Shown: positions 1-10,690 of the stretch, piece after piece
Position numbering within the stretch: position 1 is the first letter of the stretch
How the letters are laid out: each line of letters opens with the position of its first letter
Source: Oxytricha trifallax
Taxonomy: Eukaryota; Ciliophora; Spirotrichea; Sporadotrichida; Oxytrichidae
NCBI GenBank assembly: GCA_000711775.1
Contig: ARYC01017484.1
Location: forward strand, 62,001-126,000
DNA length: 64,000 nucleotides
Direction of reading: 5' to 3'
Made by a program: the position numbers and the translations under genes
The notes under the pieces: generated by a model
The model's input: only the letters and a program-made list of their open reading frames with translations
Database searches by the model: none
Told to the model about the DNA's origin: nothing

Positions 1-373
1 AATTATAAAATTAGATCTTGAAAATTCTTCTTATCATATTTTAATGTTTAATTAGATTTTATAATAATAAATAAGCTTTTTTCCACAATGGAATTAAAAG
101 ATAAGTCACAATTGATCAAATTTAATAACCCTGCTTCCCAACAAACTTTAACACATAAATCAGAACTATAAGATATAAATTCTTAAAATCTCCAATAAAA
201 TTAACAATCAGCTCGCTTGTTTAAATCAGCAGGGTGCATATAAACAATTTTCGAGTATTTAGAATACGAGTTCATAATCATAAATTAAAACATTAATCGT
301 AGATTTTACAACATAATGCTGCCATAATTTTTTCAAAACAAAAGATGCGAAGTAAGCTTTTATATATATTTTT
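1..373. other. AT-rich non-coding DNA
   Basis: No reading frame in the TAA/TAG=Gln code looks protein-like here. No RNA gene or repeat was recognised. Confidence 0.5.
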
Positions 374-846
374 GGGGAGGAAGTTTTCTGTGAAGTAATT
401 TTTTCATTTATAATTTGATGAATCTTAAATTAAATTATATCTTAATTTATTTTATAACTTAATAAATGTTTAAAGAACATATCATGCATCAGTTAAAATC
501 ATAAAAAATTAAGGGTATTCTTGTCTAATATATTATTCTGAATAATTAAAGATTAATATTAATAGAAATATATTTTAAAAAAGTCATTTTATCTTAAATG
601 TAGATTTCTTAAAGAGGAAAAATTGAAGTTGAAAGAGATAAATATAAGATTTTTAAAATATTTTGAAATATAGGTTAATTTATCTTAAATGTTATGTAAG
701 TCAAATCACTAAAAATTGTCAATTATAGGTAGAAAAATGGAGAAATAAATAGAAATTTAGAGACATAAATTAAAAAATTTACTTACCAGGAAACTTCCCT
801 AAATAAGATTTTTTATCATAAGGCTTGGCAGAAAACTTCCCCCCCC
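374..846. mobile_element. Poly-G/AAGTTTCC MITE, copy 1 (473 bp)
   Basis: The left end GGGGAGGAAGTTTTCTG and the right end CAGAAAACTTCCCCCCCC are inverted repeats. A second GGAAACTTCCC motif lies just inside the right end (789-799), followed by TTTTTTATCATAA. The same internal order (GGAAACTT, a T-run, ATCATAA, then the terminal repeat) is seen in copy 3 at 51.6-52.1 kb, so these are one family. There is no ORF. The 8-bp flanks (ATATTTTT and AAAATTTT) are similar but not identical, so a target duplication is only suggested here, unlike in copies 2 and 3. Confidence 0.7.
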
Positions 847-1939
847 AAAATTTTTATTAATACATGATAAAAAAATTTAATTTATTTATATTTAAAACTA
901 TGATTAGAAGATAAACTTGAATATCTCAGAAATTCATAATAAGAAAAATAAAATTATGGTATCTGTGTAAATTAAGCACTATTAGAAAAATGAGAAATAT
1001 TATAGGAATGAATTAAATTTTTAAATTATAATTAGTGTTGTTTTTTTATCAATTGTAGAGCAATAATTTTTCCTTTTAAAAACAAGATTTTTATATAGAT
1101 TATTCTAATTTTTAAGTAAAATGACTTATTTATATTAATATTTTGAAATAACTGAAGAGATACTTCTTGTCTTGTAATCTTGAGCATTCAACACTTAACT
1201 ATCAAATTAAAAACAAGAAGCTTTTTCTAAACTTACTCATTATTCGAATAAAAAGTATTTAATTTTTATATTTTATGACTAACACAACTTTTTAATATAA
1301 TGTTTACTCGGTAACTTAAAACAAATTTAAACATTTGCCACTGTAAAGGTTTACAGTCAACTCCATTCAGACAAGTTTTAAGTTTATGATCTTATTATTA
1401 ATAGTTAAAAACTTAATCAATAATTATATTTTTTATTTATAACAGCTAAAAAATGTTGAATGAATGTACCTTATAAACACCAAGAATGAACATGACTTTG
1501 GCCTGTTTTAAGAATTATATATTGGTAATTGGAGGCATGAATTAGTGGGAACCCCTTAACACGGTCGAAGCTTATGATATAAGGAATTAAGAATTCTTAA
1601 AAGAATTCCCAAAACTTATGTTCCCTGTGACTTAATCACTTGCAACACAAATTATAGTAATTTAATTAAAATATAGATAAAATGATATTATATTAAATAA
1701 TTTTATAATTAAATTGGACGAGATAAGTTATATATGCTGGGTGCTTGTACCTAAGGGAAATTTATTTCATATGATTTTGTCCAGGTTTTACACTTGTAAA
1801 ATAGTGAAATTATGGATAACAAATGGACAGCTTTTATAACAATAAATTAAATTTATATTATTATTCATTGATTTATTATAAAGTGTAAAACCCATTTGAT
1901 TGGTCCTTCTCTAGTTGCTATTCATTAAATTATACATAG
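847..1939. other. AT-rich non-coding DNA
   Basis: No coding frame, RNA gene or repeat could be supported. The stretch around 1530-1630 is somewhat less AT-rich but has no recognisable feature. Confidence 0.5.
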
Positions 1940-2719
1940 TATTGATAAAATAGATAAAAATAGGAAATTTAAGTAATTTAATAAATATCTATTATAATAA
2001 GTAAAATTAACTGCCTGTAATTAGTAGTGTTAGTAATCATAATTTGATTTATATTTAAAATTAATTGATTAAATTAATTAATATATATAATTAGCGGTCT
2101 AGTGGGCAGGTGGTCTTGCAGGGTCTTTAGCAGACCATTTTTAATTATATTTACAAATTATCATTATTAAAGATGAAAAAAAATTAACAATCAACTATCT
2201 ACACAAGAGTTACTCTCCCTCTCTCTCGGTGGTCTCCTACCCGGCTGTATCTTCCCACTTTTTACAATAAAATGCCTTATAGTCAGTTTTATGGTTAGCG
2301 CAGCAGATACCAAAGTTGTCGAACCAGGTGAAAAGGCTATATTAAGAGAAGAGAGATTCTAGTAGAAGAGGAAGCACAAGCCGCGCTTGACACTTGTCAG
2401 ATCACTCTATAGCAAAGAAGAGGTGTGATTTCATAAAATAATTAAATGAGCAAGAGTGTGCCTAACTTATGCATTATAGAAAACCATCCAAGATTTCGTA
2501 ATTTATAAATATAATTAAAAGTGGTCTGCTAAAGACCCTGACAGACTATCTGCCCACTAGACCACTAATTATATATATTAAATAATTTAATCAATTAATT
2601 TTAAATATAAATCAAATTATGATTACTAACGCTCTTAATTACAGGCAGTTAATTTTACTAATTATAATAGCTATTTATTAAATTACTTAAATTTCCTATT
2701 TTTATCTATTTTATCAATA
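1940..2719. mobile_element. 780-bp element with ~220-bp terminal inverted repeats
   Basis: The left arm (1940-2160) and right arm (2500-2719) are inverted copies, about 94 percent identical by eye, both starting TATTGATAAAATAG. If the repeats are taken to begin at TTGAT, both ends are flanked by TA, as for Tc1/mariner-type TA duplications, but the TA could equally be part of the repeat. The GC-richer inner part of each arm carries GGTCTAGTGGGCAG and AGGGTCTTTAGCAGACCA. The 340-bp centre holds no transposase, only a 45-codon ORF (2291-2428). It could be a non-autonomous transposon, or an element-derived sequence removed like an IES. Confidence 0.7.
2291..2428 (+). CDS. Short ORF inside the inverted-repeat element
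   Basis: ATG at 2291 opens a 45-codon frame (beginning MVSAADTKVVEPGEKAILRE) that ends in TGA at 2426-2428 in the ciliate code. Composition is protein-like and less AT-biased than the flanks, but I do not recognise the sequence and it overlaps a second short frame. It may be a captured exon or chance. Confidence 0.2.
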
Positions 2720-2746
2720 TTAAAAATTCAAGAGGGACATGCTTTT

Positions 2747-3880
2747 GGGTATTGACGTCAGGAGGTCACAGATTACGTTAGGAGGTCACATTATGATAAA
2801 TATGGAAATTTAAATGTAATATATGTGCGAAGCACTATAAAAGATTCTTTTAGTATATTTTCCTTCAGAGTCCAAGAGATGCACTCTTGGCTAACCAGGG
2901 TCACAAGGAGTGGAACTCCTTGTTCGCAAAAAAAGCAAAAACAATAATAGCAGTTGTCCATGGGGCGGCCTGTAGTTCCACTGGAGGTTTAGAGGCAATA
3001 TTTCTGAAAAATATTTATGATAATTAATATTTTAAAAATTAGATGGATTAAAACTTTTTGACTTACTCATCTTCTAATTATCCTTACCCATCCTGAAAAT
3101 TCTTCATAGATAATTATGGGTAGTAGAGTTAATAAATTAAGTAACATAAAAATGCAAAAATTTTACAGTTAAAACTTAACAAGATTAACTCTAGAAAAAC
3201 TAGTTATAAATCTAACATATTCATAAGACAGTAATGTATACTAACGACTGGCAATCGTAAGTTGGGATAAATTGGGAAGTATTAGACATAAATAATGAAA
3301 GAGATATTCTCGAATTCATGGAAACATTTTACAAGACATGATACACTTAACTCTAATTAAAGAAAATTTGACAGTACTTAATTTTTCGATCATCATGTAA
3401 AGAACATGATGACCAGCTTGCGAGACATAATTGAAGATTTTTAATACGAAAGATTGCAGCGAAAAATCTTAAAAATGTAAAAAACATTCAAGTTTTATGA
3501 GAACATATACAATATAAATTCATATTTACGAAATAATAATGACTGATATTTAATTATTTATGATCAAACAATTACATTTAATTACATACACTATTTAAGA
3601 GTTTTTTTAGACTTTGCCACCGAACCTCTACGAGGACTGGCACCCCCTTTACCCCTTCTATTACATTTTTCGCATTGGTTGTAAACAAGGGGTTCAACTC
3701 TTTCTGATCTTGATTAACTAGGGGTTGCAACACTAGGGCTTTGCCAGATAAGATACCACAATAACTTTTTATAGTGTTACAGAAATTTATTATAAATAAT
3801 TTCATATTTATAATAATGTGACCTCCTAACGTCATCTGTGATCTCCGAACGTCATCTGTGACTTAGTGACGTCAATACCC
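2747..3880. mobile_element. Merlin/ISXO2-like element relic (1.13 kb)
   Basis: The termini GGGTATTGACGTCA and TGACGTCAATACCC are perfect inverted repeats. Subterminal repeats of the type (A)GGAGGTCACA lie inside the left end, with matching TGTGACCTCC and CATCTGTGA motifs inside the right. Next to the left array comes a block (about 2822-2995: TGTGCGAAGCAC, ATAAAAGATTCTTT, GGTCACAAGG, CTCCTTGTTCGC) that is clearly homologous to the block inside the transposon at 39.9-41.3 kb, so both belong to one family. No transposase remains here; the antisense ORF at 3578-3835 is not transposase-like. The flanks share only CTTTT, so the target duplication has decayed or been lost. Confidence 0.8.
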
Positions 3881-4858
3881 CTTTTTATAAAGGTTTTTTA
3901 TAGTCATAAATTAAAAAACAGCACAAAATTGAATAATATCAATTTCCTAATATAAATTCCCCAAATAACTTAAGATTTAAGCAATTGGTTTTTATCAATA
4001 AATATGAAACGATTGTAAAAAATAAATGAGGTCACAGAGTAAAATAAATGAAAAAGATAAAGAACTCAATAATTTTTTATCTAAAGAAATAATTGTCTTC
4101 ATTTCTTTTTGCTAGAAAGAAATATAGAGAAGGTTATTAAATTACGGTTCATAAAATTTCCTTAAATTTTATGGTTTTATAATCACAAAGTCCAGAAAAA
4201 TAAATTTTTCTCTCCCATATTTATTAATTTTTAACATTTAATTGATTACTCATATAAAATCAATGCTATAGTATTGAAATGCGCATATGGCAAATTTGTG
4301 TATAACTATCAAAATTAAACTGTCGAAAAGTATAAAAAGATAAAAAATAGAAATTTAATGTTTCTAACAAATTATGATTGACATATAATGGGAAATCAGT
4401 ATAATTACTTAGATTTATTAATAATTTCAATAATAAATGTTGGAATTAGATATTAATTATGATTTGAACTTAATTTTTATAGCCATTATTAAACCAATAA
4501 TTTGTTTAAAGTCTATCATGAAGTATTTATTTAATTAAAATAGAACAATTTTCAATTTAATAACATCTCCTTAAAATAAACAGTTAAAGTTCAAAATGTT
4601 GAATTAAATAAATTATTTATCAAATATTGTCTAAATTTCTATTATATTAATTAAATAGATATAATTTTATTTTCCTATGAGTAATTTAAATTAATATCAA
4701 GTTTGGTCATTTATGTATTTTATTTTAATTTTATAAATATTTTCATTTACTTATTTAATTTTGATTAAAATATATATGAATCTCATGAAAATTTTTCATT
4801 TAAATCAGTTTCTTATTTTATTAACATTAAAATTAATCTACAACTTATAATTAAATAA
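3881..4858. other. AT-rich intergenic DNA upstream of the 4.9-kb gene
   Basis: No coding frame or structured RNA was seen. The last bases (AAATAA before the ATG at 4859) match the A-rich context of the other starts in the window. Confidence 0.5.
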
Positions 4859-7800
4859 ATGGAAAAAATAAAGTAACTGGCTTCAAATGCAAAAAGCAAT
4901 TCCTAAATTTAAGAACAAGACATGTAGAACAATTAGTAGTACAACGATGACTACGTGAGCATAAATGATATCTCGAAGCCAATTGCAGAAAGTGATCATA
5001 AAAATAGATAAAATCCAAGTCAAAATTCTAAACGATAGTAACAATTCAATAAATCTCTAACAGCCAATTATAAGATAACTCCTTCTGCACTTAAAAAGCA
5101 TAAAATGATCAAGGATAGAGTCAATTATTCAAGGAATTAATGGATATTTAATACTATTGGCTTTATTAAATTATTTTAACGAGTATTAGGATTATTTAAT
5201 GTCTTATAATACCATTTGAACAAGTCATCTGACTATAATTAGAAAAATAATAATCCTAATCCACTAATTGGAGGCTTAAATTCAGACTTTGGTATTATAT
5301 ATTCAGATGAAAGTATGCTGGATTACAAAGATGAATCTTAAATTTCCCCAGACAGAGATTAAGGCAGATCCCAAAATTTACATAGAATTGCTGAAATAAA
5401 TAATAATTCAAACTTACATTCAAGCTTAAATGATAGTCCAGAGCTTTAATAGAGAATAGCTAACAACTAAAATGCCACAAATTTGCTAAATTTATAGGCT
5501 AAGGTTATCGGTAGAAATGCTGATATTGTGATTCGCACTAACAACAATACATAGTAGCAATTTTAGTAAAATGAACTTGGAAATAATTTGAATACTGACG
5601 AGGATTTCTAAAAGTCAGTTGACTCTATGCCACCTTTGAGACAAGTCGTAATGACTGCATATTAAAATAACAGATATGATGGTTAAATGAATCTGTAGTA
5701 ACTATAAAATCAAAGACGCTAAGCAAATAGCAAACTAGAATCTTCATAGGGTACAGTTTTGATGAAGAATCTTGAAAATTAATCTTTAATAAATGCTGGG
5801 GAGACTACTAATGCGGCTAGTTATTATGAATCAAGTCATCATTTTGTAATGAGTAAGTCTGTTGATAAAACTAGTAGCTTCGTTAACACTAAAAAGCAAC
5901 AATAGAATTTAATAAAAAAGTACAAATAAAGTGAGAAGGAAATTTTACATCCATATGATTCTTAGTAAGAGGAGGTGACTAGTGTAAAGCCTAATTAAGT
6001 CATTTAATTATAAACTTGAATAAATAATCTAATTAATATCTAGGTTATTCATTTAAAAGAAACAGCACCTTAGCTAAGCGACTTTGAATAAAATCATGGG
6101 TAAATAAGCTCGATCTACAAGCCGATCTTTCTTCACAAGACGTCCTAAAACAGTGCAGTAAATGATAGATTTAAATAGTAACAGTACTTTTCAAAATTAA
6201 AAAACCAAGTAATTAGATCCACTTAATGTCAAAGACAGGAAGTATAGTACAAACCTCGACTACCTTGAAAATAATCTTGATTAAGAGAAGTAAATTCATA
6301 ACTAAACCTTTGACCCACACACATTCAACTAATTAAACAACCCTAATGGCGTGCTAACAAACAGCTTATTCAAGAATAATCCTTAAGCAGCCACATAATT
6401 TTCAACTTTCAAAGATGCACTCAATAATCAACTCGAATCTTAAAGTTTGCTACAGTAATCGTTCTAATCAGCCCAGGGTAACGAGAAGGCATAGTAGCAG
6501 ATACTGAATTAGAAGCTTATGAAGAAATAAATTGAGTTGATTAGGTAAAGATTGGATACAAGGGAGTTCGAATTTCAAAATAAATATGGGTTGAATTAGG
6601 AGTCTGAGAAAGTTTTTAATTATGATAAGAAAGAAATGCATAAGGAAATGATACAGATATATGAAATATCTATAAATCTTTTTAGATTTTTAAAGGTATA
6701 TTTATATGAAGAAGCTCTGAAAGATTTCTTCTAGAAAATACTCAAGAAATAGCCTATGCATTAACAAATAATTGACAGATGTTTTCAAGGAATAAAACAA
6801 TCTTACCTTAAACTTCAAAATCACTCTGAAATAGAATTCCATTAATAAAGCTTAGAAATTAAAAAATACTAGCAGGAAATTGAGCAATTAAAGAAGCAAA
6901 ACATCATAATCTAGCATTAACTAGATTCAGAGTAAGAATACCTAAAAAATATGTTTGAAAAGACAAAGCAAGAAGGATTGAGTTAAATGGTCACAGAGTG
7001 GGAAGGCATGAAATCATTGGCTGATTAGCTTAATGAATCGAACTTTATGACCAATAAATTTCTGAAAAGATAAAGTACGACTAATGTAAATGGAGGTTGG
7101 AGTAATAGAGCTGCAAATTTCAATTCAGATATATAGGAATTGGTAAATTCAGAGGAGGGGAAGTAATTCTTGAACGACTACTCTGGGGTTATAATACAGT
7201 TGAAGGATCTCTATGGTATGATGCGAGGAAATGTCTTCTATGATAAGTAAGGAGACTTTAACATTGATATTAAGAGTGAGTTAGTCGTTGGGAAAATTGA
7301 AAATGAAATGCAAGAGAAGTTTAAAACTGTACAAAGTGCTACTGCTATGAAAGTACTGAAACGCTTTTATAAAAAGATTGAATACAAAGATCAAGCCACC
7401 AGTATTGTTATTCATATTTATTTTTATTGACGAAGATCCAGTAGAAGTGGAGAGACAAAGACTCGAAAGAATAATTGATCACATGAGAAACGACAAGGAT
7501 AATGACCTGAAAAAGATATAGCAGCTTCAAATAAATATAGAATAAATGCAAAAGTCCCACAACACAGTCTAAGTTTAATACAGAGAGACCAAATCTATGC
7601 TTTCTCAAAAAACTGATGAATGCGAATAAAAAGAGGGAGAAATCAAGGATTTAAGAGGCTAATTCAAATATTAGAATGATTAGATATCTAAATTTCAAGA
7701 TTAAGTTAAAGAGCTGATGTTTAAGTGTGATGACTATGAATAAAGACTAGATATGTACAAGGAAAGTATGGTATTTTTGGAAAATAAGCATAAGAAGCGT

Positions 7801-10415
7801 AAGGGTAAAATGGTACTCTTAAAATCTACTTAAAAGTCGCATAATGAGCAAGTTAACACTCTGGAGACTTAAATAATCGAACTATAAACTTAAATTAAGT
7901 AATTTGAAAAGCAAGTAGACCCTGAACGAAAAAGAATAAAACTAGTTAAGAAGCCAATATTTGACACTGCTGGAAATTAAATAGGTGAGGGGCTCGTTGA
8001 ATAAGTGATAACAATGAGAACTGATGATTCTCTAGGTTACTTACAGAGTATGCAAAACTCAAACATTTAAAGATCAGAGATTGGAGATGACGAAGAAATA
8101 AACGAGGAGGATGAATTTGATGAAGACGATGACTCTAACTTCAGTTTAGACTCTGAAGAGATGGCCTAATTCGAGGCTTTACTAAAGGAAAAGGGATTAG
8201 ACCAACCAATTAATGATGAGCATGCAGAAGAGCATAAGAGACGCATGAGTTAATGGTTTTAAAGAATGAGCAGGGGATCAATGATAGAGGACTCTGATTA
8301 GCAGGAGAAGGTAAAATAAGCACTAGCCCTACAATTTAAAAACTAAATACGAATGAGTAGACGAATTAAGATTTAGGAACAAAAAGAACAGAGGAAGTCC
8401 AACAAGGCATAAAACAAGAAAAAGAATAAAGAATCAGTTTCTAGGAGAGATTTGGTTGAAGGCTTTTATTAAAGTATCATGTTAAATTTATAGACCAAGA
8501 AGACGAAGAGGACAAAAAAAGTTAGCACTTGAGAGTCTCATCAAAGCAAGACTTAAAAAGAAAAACTTCTCCAAAACCATAATCCAGAGCAAGCAAGAAA
8601 CCCTCATTAAAAATAGACAAAACGAAAATGGATCCTTCACAATCCAATTCCCCTGCCAAGCAAGCTAAAACTTCAATTAAAGTTGATACAAAGGCGAGTC
8701 TAAATAAGAATTAAGTTTCTAATAAAGCAGTCTCGAAATAATCAATATCTTAGAACACCCCTTAAATTAAACATAAATCTAAAAACTTGAAAGATGAAGA
8801 AGACAGTACTTAGCAGATCGAAACTTTTGAAGATGTTCCCTATGAATAAGTTGAAATTATATTTCTTTCATTTTGTTATTTGATTTAGTTAGATCAAAGA
8901 ATTAATTAAACCAACCCTCAGTTTCTAACCTACAATATCCTTATCAAAATGATACAACAGAACCACTACATGACTATTTATAATAATCAAATACCCAAAA
9001 TTCAATGCAAAAACAAGTATCTAGAAACACTATTTTGCATAAAAAGAAAGAGAGTACTTTCGAAGATAGTCAATAGAATGTGAATGGATCGATGAATGGA
9101 GGGAGTAGCATTATGTAATATAATGAGAGTCCAAGAGAACCCAGAGTTTAAATTATGCATAGATCGAAGGATGACATATCTAATGACTATGAGATGCAGA
9201 CAAATTTTATATTTGAGTATTATTTTGTTTTTAATTTAATAATGTTTAACTGCAGACATCAAACAATGAGAGATTAAATTAAGCAAATGGGGATTCGTAG
9301 ATTCAATAGATCTCTGGAATGCATGACAAATCTGACTCAACTTTGATGAATAAATCTAAAAAATCTCTCGGACAGTAGAGCAATAACTCGCCTTCAACAT
9401 TACAAAGACATATCAACGCTTCTATAGAGAGAAAGCTAGCAAATCAATTGAAGAAAGAAGTTACTTTGTAATTTACTGGTCTAAAAGGTCGAGGTGAAAT
9501 ATATTATAATCACTTAAAAGATTATCAATGTCAAATCATTTGCAAATTTTGTGAGTCTTTTATAATATAAGTGACCAGACATAATCGTAAGAAAACGATT
9601 TATTCAATATGCAAAGAATTATGAATGGTGATAGATCTTAATCGCTCTATCAATCAAGACTTCCACCCCAACACACTTCAGCTATATTTAATAAGTTTTT
9701 TAACTTTTTTATCTCTTTGTTTACAGCTTATCTAGCTTATAACTCCAAGCACATACAAACCGATTTAGCTGGTGATGTGGTTAGAAAGCCAAACGCCCAG
9801 GGATTAAGTGGTGAGACCATTTAAACTCAAACTGAAGATTTCATGTTCCCTATGGACGAAGAACTAAAGCAAAAAGTCATGAATTTAATTGGTGGGAGAC
9901 TCTCCAAGTACGGGGATACATACGATAAGGGCAGCTCATTTTTCACGAAAGCCAATTAGATAATTGATGAAATTGAAGATAGATTCTTTATAGATATTGA
10001 CTAAAGCACTATGAGTAAGAAAGAATACTATCAGCTGAGAGCTGCTAATCAAATTAAATAATGTGATTGTTTATAGTTAAAAGTAAAACTAAAATTTATT
10101 TTAAAGAAATGTGAATGGCCTTTAAGATCCAAGATATAAGCAATTCAAGCCAGTCCTAAAAACAGTTAAAAATACGAACAATAAGCAATGATCATATAAT
10201 AAAAGGATAATCTATAGTATAAACTATTTAAACGACTAATATAATTTAACATTAATTTCTTTATCATTCTTAAAAACTCATTAAAATCCTTGATACAATT
10301 AATTAATTTGAATATTGTAGCGTTGAGAATCTATTTTGGTGTACTGATTATTTTGAAGATTTTTCTTCATATCTGCTAGTTCCTAATCAGTCATACAGGC
10401 CTTCTAAAATATTGA
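4859..10415 (+). CDS. Long Q/N-rich coiled-coil protein, IES-interrupted
   Basis: I do not recognise the family. The frame starts at ATG 4859 (MEKIKQLASNAKSNSQ) and stays open over 5 kb once TAA/TAG are read as Gln and the inserts listed separately (at 6005, 7403, 8849, 9196, 9505, 9680 and 10061) are removed. The first third is Q/N/S-rich and low complexity. The centre (about 6.5-7.9 kb) is heptad-like, rich in K/E/Q, and predicted coiled coil. A strongly acidic stretch at about 8.08-8.16 kb (EEDEFDEDDDSNFSLDSEE) follows, then a basic, serine-rich tail. A one-base shift is needed in an A7 run near 8513, which may be an assembly error. The stop at 10413 is the first in-frame TGA; the true end could be earlier, behind another insert. 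It may be a cytoskeletal or basal-body scaffold, but that is only inference from composition. Confidence 0.7.
6005..6029. other. IES, pointer TAATTA (25 bp)
   Basis: TAATTA occurs at 6005-6010 and 6030-6035. The unspliced frame hits TGA at 6019. Removing 25 bp gives GTC ATT TAA TTA ATA TCT and continues the downstream open frame (QLISRLFIQKKQ). There are no GT-AG boundaries. Confidence 0.8.
7403..7424. other. IES, pointer TATTG (22 bp)
   Basis: TATTG occurs at 7403-7407 and 7425-7429. Removal joins ACC AGT ATT GAC GAA GAT, restoring ...DQATSIDEDPVEVERQR and avoiding an in-frame TGA. Confidence 0.85.
8849..8886. other. IES, pointer AGTT (38 bp)
   Basis: AGTT occurs at 8849-8852 and 8887-8890. 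Excision gives GAA TAA GTT AGA TCA AAG and restores the frame. Taken as a GT-AG intron the same region would shift the frame, so an IES fits better. Confidence 0.8.
9196..9251. other. IES, 7-bp pointer GCAGACA (56 bp)
   Basis: GCAGACA occurs at 9196-9202 and 9252-9258. Excision yields GAG ATG CAG ACA TCA AAC AAT GAG and opens the next 250 bp. The pointer has no TA, which argues for hypotrich-type rather than TA-type IESs. Confidence 0.9.
9505..9560. other. IES, pointer TATAAT (56 bp)
   Basis: TATAAT occurs at 9505-9510 and 9561-9566, in codon phase 1 of the respective frames. Excision joins EIYYN to ISDQTQSQEND and bypasses a frame that would end in TGA near 9622. Confidence 0.85.
9680..9724. 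other. Probable IES, pointer AGCT (45 bp)
   Basis: AGCT occurs at 9680-9683 and 9725-9728. The insert is T-rich and a multiple of three with no TGA, so the frame cannot prove it. It encodes only low-complexity F/I/L residues, and removing it gives ...QHTSAYLAYNSKHIQ. Confidence 0.6.
10061..10108. other. Probable IES, pointer ATGTGA (48 bp)
   Basis: ATGTGA occurs at 10061-10066 and 10109-10114. The insert is in frame and AT-rich; removal gives NQIKQCEWPLRSKIQ. It is supported by the 6-bp repeat and composition only. Confidence 0.65.
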
Positions 10416-10690
10416 TTTGCCTGCCAATTACCCTTCAACTAAGCTACTTTTTTATAGTATTACAAATGAGTCTCGCAAAGACCAAGGCTGTTAACCTTTT
10501 CATATATTTATAAAGTTCTCATTTAATTGCAAATTTCTAATTAGAAAATTTATCATTGTATATAATTATGAAAGATGTAAAATATCGAGATCTTTCAAAA
10601 TTAAAAGAATACAGATCAATTTCTAAAGCTGACTATCTTCTAAATAATTATATATTAAATTGTTGTTAAACACAGTTTATTTTATCAGAT

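Noticed and set aside
2281..2340. Possible tRNA-like stretch (GGTTAGCGCAGCAGATACC)
   Set aside because: No cloverleaf with paired acceptor, anticodon and T arms could be drawn; it lies in the short ORF of the inverted-repeat element.
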